The position numbers were made by a program, and so were the translations under genes. Below are positions 6,456-13,107 of a stretch of 17,379 bases of DNA, piece after piece. Below the pieces are notes generated by a model. It saw only the letters and a program-made list of their open reading frames with translations. It did not search any database and was not told the DNA's origin. Position 1 is the stretch's first letter; each line of letters opens with the position of its first letter. This stretch comes from Candidatus Kapaibacterium sp. (GTDB taxonomy: Bacteria > Bacteroidota > Ignavibacteria > Palsa-1295): assembly GCA_025450975.1 (NCBI GenBank), contig JANWLI010000114.1, positions 1-17,379 of the forward strand. The letters are read 5' to 3'.

Positions 6456-9400
6456 ATGCGTTACAAACGCTTCATGTACCCAGAACTACGTACCCAGACA
6501 AGCCCCGATGAGCGTGAGCAGCAAGTGCTTGCACGCTGGAAAGAGCATAATGTGTTCGGCCGCTCGGTCAATGAGCATTCCTCGGATAAGGTATTCTCCT
6601 TCTACGAAGGCCCGCCGACCGTGAACGGCGTTCCGGGTATTCATCACGTCCTCTCGCGTACGCTTAAAGACGTCATCTGCCGTTACAAGACGATGCAGGG
6701 ATTCCGCGTCGAACGCAAAGGCGGCTGGGATACGCACGGCCTTCCGGTCGAGCTTGCCATCGAGAAAGAACTTGGCTTCAAACATAAGCACGACATCATC
6801 GAGTACGGAGTAGAGGCGTTCAATAAGAAATGCCGCGAGATGGTGTATGCCAACATCGCCAATCCCGCAGGCTGGCGCGCGATGACGGAGCGCATGGCGT
6901 ACTGGGTCGACATGGACCGCCCGTACATCACCTGCGAACCCTCCTACATCGAATCGATCTGGTGGGCGCTCAAACAATTTCACGATAAAGGCCTCATCTA
7001 TAAAGGCCATAAGATCCAGCCATACTGCCCGCGCTGCGAAACAGCCCTGTCATCGCACGAAGTCGCACTCGGCTATGATACAGCGAAAGACCCATCGGTC
7101 TACGTCAAATTCCGTCGCAAGAACGCAGCCGAAGAAGAATACTTCCTCGCATGGACGACCACTCCGTGGACGCTGCTCGCGAACCTTGCACTCGCCGTGC
7201 ATCCCGATGTCTACTACGTCACGGTCATCAATAAGCGCAAAGACAAGGTCGAGCGTCTCGTCTTAGCCGAAGCGTTGCTTACGAAACTTGAAGGCGAGTA
7301 CGAAGTTGTCAGCATGGTGAAGGGAAGTGAGCTTGAAGGCCATCAGTATGAGCCGCTCTTCGATTTTCTCGTACGCGATCCGGAGTATGGTCCGAAGCTC
7401 GCCAATGCATACAAGATCGTTAACGACACCTACGTCTCAACCGAAGACGGCACGGGCATCGTCCACCAGGCGCCGGCATTTGGTGAAGACGATTACCGCG
7501 TCGCGCAGAAGTACGGCTTTCCTGTCATCGTCACCGTCACAGGCTCGGGTGAGATCGCCGATGTCATCACCGACTACAAAGGACAATTTTTCAAAGACGC
7601 CGATCCGCATATCACCGATGCGCTTAAGCGCAAAGGGCTGCTCTATCGCAAAGAGACGATCGAGCATACGTACCCGTTCTGTTGGCGCTGCGATTCGCCG
7701 CTGATGTACTATGCGCGCGACTCGTGGTATATCCGCGTCACCGATTACCGTAAAGAGCTCTACGAGAAGAACAAGACGATCAACTGGCAGCCGCCCGAGA
7801 TCGGCGAAGGCCGCTTCGGTAATTGGCTCGAAGACCTCAAAGACTGGGGCATCTCGCGCGAGCGCTTCTGGGGCACGCCATTCCCACTCTGGGTTAGCGA
7901 AGACGGTAAAGAGATCAAGGCCGTCGGTAGCTTCGAAGATCTTGTCGGTGCCGAGTGGCTTGATGATGCCGGCAATCCGACAGGGAAGCTCTTCACCAAA
8001 GAAGATGCGATCACATTCGATCCGCATAAGCCGAACGTCGATAAGCTTGCATTCAAAACGAAGAGCGGATATCTCCGCCGTGTTCCCGATGTCATCGACG
8101 TCTGGTTCGACTCCGGCTCGATGCCGTTCGCGCAGTATCACTATCCATTCGAGAACAAAGACCTCTTCGAACAGGCGTATCCTGCCGATTACATCTCCGA
8201 AGGTATCGATCAGACCCGCGGCTGGTTCTACACGCTGCATGCGATCAACACCTTCCTCTTCGGCAAGCCGCCGTATAAGAATGTGATCGTCAACGACATG
8301 ATCCTAGACAAGAACGGCCAGAAGATGTCGAAGTCGCGCGGCAATACGGTCAATCCGTTCGAAGCGCTGACGACTCACGGCGCCGATGCCGTGCGCTGGA
8401 ATTTCCTCTCGTCGTCCGTGCCGTGGAAACCGAAGCTCTACAACGCCGATGATATCGCCGAGCTCGAGCGCAAGTTTTTCAACACGTTACTCAACACGTA
8501 CGGCTTCTTCGCGCTCTATGCGAACATTGACGGTTACGAGCGCAAAGCCGAATCGTTTATTGAGCCTGCGAAGCGCTCCGAGATGGACCGCTGGATCCTC
8601 TCGAAGCTGAACTCGCTCGTCAAAGAGTGTACGGTATGGATGGACGGCTACGACCTCACGCGCCCGGCGCGCGCGATCGAAACGTTCGTCATCGAAGAAG
8701 TTTCGAACTGGTACGTCCGCCGCTCCCGCCGACGCTTCTGGAAAGGCGAAATGAATGCCGATAAGCAGGCAGCCTACGATACTATTTACGAATGTCTGCT
8801 TACTGTCTCCAAGCTGATGGCGCCGATCGCGCCGTTCATGTCCGATATTCTCTATAATGCTCTCGGAGCAGGAGTATCGGTACATCTTGCAGCCTATCCG
8901 ACTGCAACCGATAGCATAATCGACACAGCACTTGAGCGCCGGATGCAAAAGGCACAGATCATCTCATCGCTTGTCCGCCAGATGCGCGAACGTGCGAAGA
9001 TCAAAGTTCGTCAGCCGCTTGCACGTATTCTTGTGCCGAGCGGTAATCGCGTCGAGATCGAAGAGCTGCGCAAGGTCGAAGATATTATTCTCGATGAGGT
9101 GAACGTTAAACGTGTCGAGCATATCGAGCATGGCGATTCCGACGTCATCAAGCGCAAAGCAAAAGCGAATTACAAATTGCTGGGCGCGCAGCTTGGCAAA
9201 GAGATGAAGAACGTCGCCGCACGCATCGCAACGATGTCCGACGATGAGATCACGTCCTACGAGCGTCAGGGATATATCGATCTGCAGATCACAACGACGA
9301 CACACCGCATCGAACGCGGCGAGATCGAGATCATCGCGGAGGACGTCGAAGGCTGGCTGGTTGCCTCGGAGTATGGCGTGACCGTTGCTCTCGATACGGA

Positions 9401-9773
9401 AATTACCGAAGATTTGGCTCTTGAGGGTTTAGGTAGAGAGGTTATTAATAGAATCCAAAATACTCGTAAAGAGATTGAGCATTTTAAGGTTGAAGATAGA
9501 ATTGACGAAATTAGATACTTTACCAACTCAATAATACTTCAAAAGGCCTTGGAAGCTAATAAAGATAAAATCAAAGAAGAGACGTTGACAGGTTCCGTGA
9601 GTTCTGCTATGGTTAAGTTTCCTCCGGAAGACAAACCAAATCCTTTTGCAACCTTTAATGAATCAAAAGGCATCTACATCAATCATTTATTTAAAGCTTT
9701 TAATATTGAGGACGAGGAGCTTAAAGTAGAAATTATTTATTATCAAGATCAAGCAAATAAAAAACAAGGTTAG
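6456..9773 (+). CDS. ileS: Isoleucine--tRNA ligase, IleRS2-like with GIHH signature and foreign-looking C-terminus
   Basis: IleRS charges tRNA-Ile in the cytoplasm. The 1105-residue protein has the class I signature as GIHH at 61-64 (in place of HxGH) and KMSKS at 623-627. The CP1 editing domain carries WTTTPWTL (233-240) and GTGIVHQAPAFGEDDY (from about 332). A C-terminal anticodon-binding region follows. Start ATG 6456; the ATG at 6474 (MYPELRTQ) is an alternative that fits the family N-terminus well. From about 9400 (residue ~982) the base composition changes sharply. By direct count, G+C is 39 of 60 at 9301-9360 and 21 of 60 at 9421-9480, and arginine shifts from CGN to AGA (first at 9435). 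The changed segment still encodes the expected family sequence (LALEGLGREVINRIQN), so it is a replacement and not an extension. Its stop overlaps that of the converging abiGi-like gene. Confidence 0.96.
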   Translation: MRYKRFMYPELRTQTSPDEREQQVLARWKEHNVFGRSVNEHSSDKVFSFYEGPPTVNGVPGIHHVLSRTLKDVICRYKTMQGFRVERKGGWDTHGLPVELAIEKELGFKHKHDIIEYGVEAFNKKCREMVYANIANPAGWRAMTERMAYWVDMDRPYITCEPSYIESIWWALKQFHDKGLIYKGHKIQPYCPRCETALSSHEVALGYDTAKDPSVYVKFRRKNAAEEEYFLAWTTTPWTLLANLALAVHPDVYYVTVINKRKDKVERLVLAEALLTKLEGEYEVVSMVKGSELEGHQYEPLFDFLVRDPEYGPKLANAYKIVNDTYVSTEDGTGIVHQAPAFGEDDYRVAQKYGFPVIVTVTGSGEIADVITDYKGQFFKDADPHITDALKRKGLLYRKETIEHTYPFCWRCDSPLMYYARDSWYIRVTDYRKELYEKNKTINWQPPEIGEGRFGNWLEDLKDWGISRERFWGTPFPLWVSEDGKEIKAVGSFEDLVGAEWLDDAGNPTGKLFTKEDAITFDPHKPNVDKLAFKTKSGYLRRVPDVIDVWFDSGSMPFAQYHYPFENKDLFEQAYPADYISEGIDQTRGWFYTLHAINTFLFGKPPYKNVIVNDMILDKNGQKMSKSRGNTVNPFEALTTHGADAVRWNFLSSSVPWKPKLYNADDIAELERKFFNTLLNTYGFFALYANIDGYERKAESFIEPAKRSEMDRWILSKLNSLVKECTVWMDGYDLTRPARAIETFVIEEVSNWYVRRSRRRFWKGEMNADKQAAYDTIYECLLTVSKLMAPIAPFMSDILYNALGAGVSVHLAAYPTATDSIIDTALERRMQKAQIISSLVRQMRERAKIKVRQPLARILVPSGNRVEIEELRKVEDIILDEVNVKRVEHIEHGDSDVIKRKAKANYKLLGAQLGKEMKNVAARIATMSDDEITSYERQGYIDLQITTTTHRIERGEIEIIAEDVEGWLVASEYGVTVALDTEITEDLALEGLGREVINRIQNTRKEIEHFKVEDRIDEIRYFTNSIILQKALEANKDKIKEETLTGSVSSAMVKFPPEDKPNPFATFNESKGIYINHLFKAFNIEDEELKVEIIYYQDQANKKQG

Positions 9774-10501
9774 AAGTCAGTTTCAATTTGCTGGCATGTT
9801 ATAATGCGGGTCATTAATTTTTCTATATCTTCCAATGAGTACTTGTGTCCCTTTGCTTCACGTAGAACTTTTATAAACAACTTAATCTCAGATTCTTCTT
9901 TTATGATGATATAGTTGATATCTTTTGGGCCAAAACTCAGCCGCAAATTAGAAATCCTATTATTAAATTTTTCTTTGTCAGCCTCATATTCACTTGCATT
10001 TAGAAGCATTAAAGCTTCATCTTTTCCAGGAACATAGCGCCATTCCTTTTCATCAGCAAATCTATAGTGATCTTTAGAAACAATGCCTTTTGTAAGCCCG
10101 CCCTCATAATTTTTTAAATAACGATAAACATCAGCGAGAGATACTTCTTCGGGTGAATATACTGACACGGATTTGCCTTTCAGCAAACTGCGTGTGATTT
10201 TATGTAGATGCTCGCCGATGTTTGAGTTTTGTTCGACATAGAATACGGGGTTGATTCTTTTTTCTACCCCCCATTCTTTTTTTAGCCCTATTCCATATGA
10301 GCCGTACTTTCTTATGTGTTCTTTTACTTCAGATAAAGGAATGTCGCAAAAACTTACCATGGGCACCGCAATTCGAATAGCATCACCGATGACTTGGATC
10401 TCTTCTAAGCAATATTTAATTTTGAATTCGTTGTTTAAAATGCCAATTAGTGCTTCCGGCGTACTAGTAAAATGAATTAGTGAGTTAGAGCTAAGCGACA
10501 T
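9770..10501 (-). CDS. AbiGi-like abortive-infection family protein
   Basis: The 243-residue protein has no signal peptide or membrane segment. The N-terminal half carries LIHFTSTPEALIGILNNEF (8-26) and PMVSFCDIPLSEVKEHIRKY (47-66), then GSYGIGLKKEW and NPVFYVE. This pattern matches, from memory, the Pfam family AbiGi (putative abortive phage resistance protein, antitoxin), named after one part of the lactococcal AbiG phage-defence system. The C-terminal half is charged, and I recognise nothing in it. It lies 122 bp downstream of a fic gene on the same strand, and its TAA (9770-9772) overlaps the ileS TAG (9771-9773). Codon use is AT-rich like fic and unlike the neighbouring housekeeping genes, suggesting transfer. 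No AbiGii-like partner is adjacent; the neighbour is Fic. Confidence 0.75.
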   Translation of the reverse strand: MSLSSNSLIHFTSTPEALIGILNNEFKIKYCLEEIQVIGDAIRIAVPMVSFCDIPLSEVKEHIRKYGSYGIGLKKEWGVEKRINPVFYVEQNSNIGEHLHKITRSLLKGKSVSVYSPEEVSLADVYRYLKNYEGGLTKGIVSKDHYRFADEKEWRYVPGKDEALMLLNASEYEADKEKFNNRISNLRLSFGPKDINYIIIKEESEIKLFIKVLREAKGHKYSLEDIEKLMTRIITCQQIETDF

Positions 10502-10580
10502 AGTTTTTCATTTAATTGAGTTATTATAACATTTTCTTGTCATTGCTGGTCGGATGTGGATACAATTTTAACCGGAAAAT

Positions 10581-10617
10581 CGAGATCGGACAAGGCGCTG
10601 GTGTCGCTGAGATCTCG
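10581..10617 (-). terminator. Weak hairpin between fic and the AbiGi-like gene
   Basis: Perfect 7-bp arms CGAGATC (10581-10587) and GATCTCG (10611-10617) enclose 23 nt. On the minus strand the hairpin begins 6 nt after the fic stop and is followed by ATTTT. It may attenuate read-through into the abiGi-like gene; the long loop and short T-run make it weak. Confidence 0.3.
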
Positions 10618-10623
10618 AAAATC

Positions 10624-12024
10624 TTATCCTTCGAGCTCATCAAGGAATGACCTCATTATGTTAGTTACATAATCATTAATTTCATCCTTTTTCAAATTTT
10701 CGTCTGGTGATTTTGTTATTGAAACTGGTAAGTTATTGCCATTAACTGCTGAAATAACTGTATAGGTATCCTTTCCAAAGGTAAGTTTAAGCCATATTTT
10801 AAAGCTTTTACTTTTTTTTAGTAACTTAGAGTCTCCAGTAAATTCGCAACCGTAAAACAGAGTGCCCGGGACAGCTTCTAACGCGTCCAAATGAGTACTT
10901 ATCTTAGAAAATTGCGAAGCAAATTGGTTTTGGTTAGCCTCGTTCCAACTGTAAGTTCCCACATCGCTTTCGGTCTTCAAATTTACAGTACTCAGCTCTA
11001 CTAGTGTTCTTCCGGCACTGAAGTCATTTTTCAAATGAGAAAGTTTTTTATCAAGATTTATGACAAGTGGCATAAAACTTTTCAAGACTAAAAGTCTTTT
11101 TTGAATTGCTGATTGCTTTTCGTCATGCTGCTTCTTTGCTTCTGTCTCTCTTGCTTTCAATAGTTTGAGCCTAGTCAACTCAATCTCTTTATCAATATCA
11201 TCTTCCTCATCGATTCTCTCGCCTTTTGCTCCACGAATAGCAAGCTCTAAACTTTCGACAAGCAGATTGCCAATATAATCAATAAAGGAATCTAGGTTGC
11301 CTACGTCGGCGTCTCTCAAGGCGGAATAATATCTTTCCTTATCTGTTACCTTGACTATTACAGGAGGAAAATAATGAATTTGGAGTGCAATATTCATAAG
11401 GATACGCGCCATTCGTCCATTGCCATCGTCGAACGGATGTATGCGAATAAATTGATAATGTAAACCGGCTGCGAAAATTAGTGGGTGGTTTTTTTTAGTT
11501 TTTAGTTCTTCATTCGTCCATTGAATAAGTTTCTGCATCTCGGCGGGAGTATTTAATGGACTAGTAAACTCGAATATTTCTCCGGTGACGGTTTGAACAT
11601 TATTTGAATCTTGTTTATATCTACCAGGGGTAATAAGCCTGGATGTTTTAGTATTATCTGAGGTCAGAGCAGGAGAATAGTATGGCTCATCTCCAAGAAT
11701 TTGTTTGTGGAATTCTCTAATCGTATGCTCCGTAAAAACTCCTTGTAAGTCTGAGGTAGATTCAAGTTCTTTGAGAAGTTTCCCATGTCCTTCTACTTCA
11801 CGGTTATCGCGTCCGGGTTTATCGGGTGCATATTGGTCAAAAAGAATGAGCTTTTCAGTCTCACCATAAGTAAGGCTATTTCCTTCGATGCTATTTGAAT
11901 GGTACGTCCAATCCAGACGAAATTTCCGACGGATACGCTGTTCATACTCAGGCTTGATCGGTTTTAGCGCATCAAGCTCCTTCTTTAGATCGTCAATTCG
12001 CTGAATTGTAGTGGCTAAGCTCAT
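10624..12024 (-). CDS. Fic family protein (class II, putative AMP-transferase)
   Basis: Fic domains usually transfer AMP from ATP to a hydroxyl group on a target protein. The 466-residue protein has the complete active-site loop HPFDDGNGRMAR at 196-207, with catalytic His196, acidic Asp200 and the GNGR phosphate-binding residues. An N-terminal inhibitory helix motif, SNSIEG (43-48, fitting S/T-x-x-x-E-G), marks it as a class II autoinhibited Fic. The substrate-flap region precedes the Fic core (around residues 120-150). The C-terminal part holds a Lys/Glu-rich likely coiled coil (about 275-310) and a region of about 150 residues that I do not recognise; there is no obvious winged helix. The gene is AT-rich, lies upstream of the AbiGi-like gene on the same strand, and has a possible sigma70-like promoter of its own. 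Target unknown; a regulatory or toxin/defence role is plausible. Confidence 0.93.
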   Translation of the reverse strand: MSLATTIQRIDDLKKELDALKPIKPEYEQRIRRKFRLDWTYHSNSIEGNSLTYGETEKLILFDQYAPDKPGRDNREVEGHGKLLKELESTSDLQGVFTEHTIREFHKQILGDEPYYSPALTSDNTKTSRLITPGRYKQDSNNVQTVTGEIFEFTSPLNTPAEMQKLIQWTNEELKTKKNHPLIFAAGLHYQFIRIHPFDDGNGRMARILMNIALQIHYFPPVIVKVTDKERYYSALRDADVGNLDSFIDYIGNLLVESLELAIRGAKGERIDEEDDIDKEIELTRLKLLKARETEAKKQHDEKQSAIQKRLLVLKSFMPLVINLDKKLSHLKNDFSAGRTLVELSTVNLKTESDVGTYSWNEANQNQFASQFSKISTHLDALEAVPGTLFYGCEFTGDSKLLKKSKSFKIWLKLTFGKDTYTVISAVNGNNLPVSITKSPDENLKKDEINDYVTNIMRSFLDELEG

Positions 12025-12055
12025 GAGGTGCTCGTAATCAGAAGCGTAATATACG

Positions 12056-12084
12056 ATTATAAGAACAACCGGTCGGCTTCAAAA
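12056..12084 (-). promoter_or_regulatory. Possible sigma70-type promoter for fic
   Basis: On the minus strand, TTTTGA (12084-12079) and TATAAT (12061-12056) are separated by 17 bp, upstream of the fic ATG at 12024. The -10 is perfect and the -35 weak. It differs from the TAnnTTTG boxes of the host genes. Confidence 0.35.
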
Positions 12085-12109
12085 CTCTTAACAAATATCA
12101 ACATAACTA

Positions 12110-12129
12110 TGTGGATAAAATGTGAATAG
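12110..12129 (-). other. Pair of DnaA-box-like sequences
   Basis: TGTGGATAA (12110-12118) is the exact complement of the DnaA box TTATCCACA. TGTGAATAG (12121-12129) is a one-mismatch copy 2 bp further on. They sit in AT-rich DNA at the right end of the islet. Two boxes alone do not make an origin. Confidence 0.35.
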
Positions 12130-12215
12130 AAAGTTAACCGGGCACCTTGCGGGCACCTGTCTCTAAGTATTATATTACAGTGGCGGTTTAAGCAGATCAG
12201 GCGTTGGCGGGATAT

Positions 12216-12591
12216 GCGTGTAAATTCTAAAAGGCGGATGGGCGTATTGGCGGATAGGCGTATGGAAATGAGGTACGCGGCTGCGTGTAAATTCCAGGCT
12301 GGCATGTAGGATCTACCAACTCCCCCAGAGTTTCCACGGTGAAAGTGTGTAATGTTAGTTGGTTGATAATTAAAAGGTTTTCTGGTGCTCAGCGTGGAAC
12401 AATGGAGGTAATTACGAATTGAAATCCCACTGGCTACCACTAAGGGTGTAAATAGTGGCTAGCTAGGCCACGGATGATGCGGATCCCCACTCGCCACCAC
12501 AGGTGGTGTAAATTTTATGTTCTTTGAAATTCAGCTGGTTTTGAGGCCTGATGGCGCGTGTAAATTTGACATACCGTGGGTGGTGTAAATT
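12216..12591 (+). repeat. Six-copy GTGTAAAT repeat region in a non-coding stretch
   Basis: GTGTAAAT occurs six times, all on the plus strand, starting at 12218, 12285, 12446, 12506, 12558 and 12583; a seventh, degenerate copy (GTGTAATG) lies near 12347. Five of the six continue as GTGTAAATT, and three share the longer GCGTGTAAATT. Spacing is irregular (67, 161, 60, 52 and 25 bp), so this is not a CRISPR. The 12057-12440 minus-strand open frame crossing it is low-complexity and not credible. The region resembles no RNA family I can name; the GTGTAAA word also recalls ends of some IS256-type elements, from memory only. Confidence 0.6.
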
Positions 12592-12627
12592 AACATCCGC
12601 CTACCCGTCTATCCGCCCACCCGCCTT
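12231..12627. repeat. 35-bp imperfect inverted repeat flanking the repeat region
   Basis: The left arm at 12231-12265 and the right arm at 12593-12627 match as reverse complements at 28 of 35 positions. Each arm is itself a tandem repeat. The left is GGCGGATGGGCGTATT then GGCGGATAGGCGTATG (14 of 16 identical). The right consists of two 16-mers at 12594-12609 and 12610-12625 (13 of 16 identical). The arms enclose five of the six GTGTAAAT copies. Confidence 0.65.
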
Positions 12628-12728
12628 GCCGACCGAAACCGGAATCTCGAACCTACTTCCGTAGCTTCCCGGAGCAAGAACTTCCGACCTATAGGTAGCG
12701 TTAGAAGAGTATCCTCCCACTGTACTTC

Positions 12729-13007
12729 ATGGACAAAATTAAACTGACCTTACTCCTCGGTCTCCACACCTCCGGCAGAGAAAAGACCTTTTCCCAGATA
12801 TTAGATGATGCCAACATTAGCTATACGCATATTGAAGAACTCGAAGCTGCAAGCAAACTTGAATCGCTGGGGCTCATCCAGCTTGCATCTTATCAGCTAC
12901 CGCTCGAGATCCGGGCCGAACTAACGGCTGATGGCAAGACATTCGTCGACGCGATAAAGAATCAGTCCACCCACAGGGACTACTTCCGACCGGGCAGCCG
13001 CGGATAA
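12729..13007 (+). CDS. Small winged-helix-like protein
   Basis: This 92-residue cytoplasmic protein starts at ATG 12729. The pattern is helix (KIKLTLLLGLHTSGREKTFS), helix (FSQILDDANISYTHIEELEA), helix (ASKLESLGLI), then a short beta segment (IQLASYQLPLEIRAELTADG) and a final helix (KTFVDAIK). This is the arrangement of a MarR/ArsR-like or phage-type winged helix, with ELTADGKTFV resembling the strand-turn-helix at the end of many wHTH domains. It ends in a basic tail. Composition is closer to the host genes than to the AT-rich islet. It stands alone between the repeat region and ahcY, 100 bp before the ahcY start. It could be a regulator of its own region; no partner or operator is identified. 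Confidence 0.65.
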   Translation: MDKIKLTLLLGLHTSGREKTFSQILDDANISYTHIEELEAASKLESLGLIQLASYQLPLEIRAELTADGKTFVDAIKNQSTHRDYFRPGSRG

Positions 13008-13107
13008 CGGCAGCACATTGTACTCTTAAAAGCGCCATCTGAACGAACGGCGTTGTATCGCTGTTTTAACCCCGCTTTTGGGATATTTTCAAACTTATTA
13101 CACTAAA

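Larger units (their letters stand above)
9400..12150. mobile_element. AT-rich accessory islet containing the ileS tail, an AbiGi-like gene and a fic gene
   Basis: The composition falls abruptly inside ileS at about 9400 and returns to the host level at about 12150-12180. Both genes inside are typical of defence or toxin modules. No integrase, transposase or flanking direct repeat was found by eye, so the mode of entry is unknown; homologous exchange through the conserved ileS 3' region is one possibility. Boundaries are approximate. Confidence 0.6.

Noticed and set aside
7437..8240. 267-codon minus-strand open frame inside ileS
   Set aside because: It lies antisense to the conserved IleRS core. 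The GC-rich codon pattern of ileS leaves this frame open by chance, and the translation shows no domain.
9400..12150. Site-specific integration with att direct repeats
   Set aside because: No shared core sequence was found by eye at the two composition boundaries, and there is no integrase in the window.
12057..12440. 127-codon minus-strand open frame across the repeat region
   Set aside because: It runs through the GTGTAAAT copies and one arm of the inverted repeat, has no recognisable fold, and lies between the fic promoter and the repeats.
12216..12591. CRISPR array
   Set aside because: The repeat unit is only 8-11 bp, spacing varies from 25 to 161 bp, and there are no cas genes.
12630..12665. 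tRNA on the minus strand (GGTTCGAGATTCC resembles a T-arm)
   Set aside because: The flanking T-stem does not pair, and no acceptor, D or anticodon stems could be fitted.
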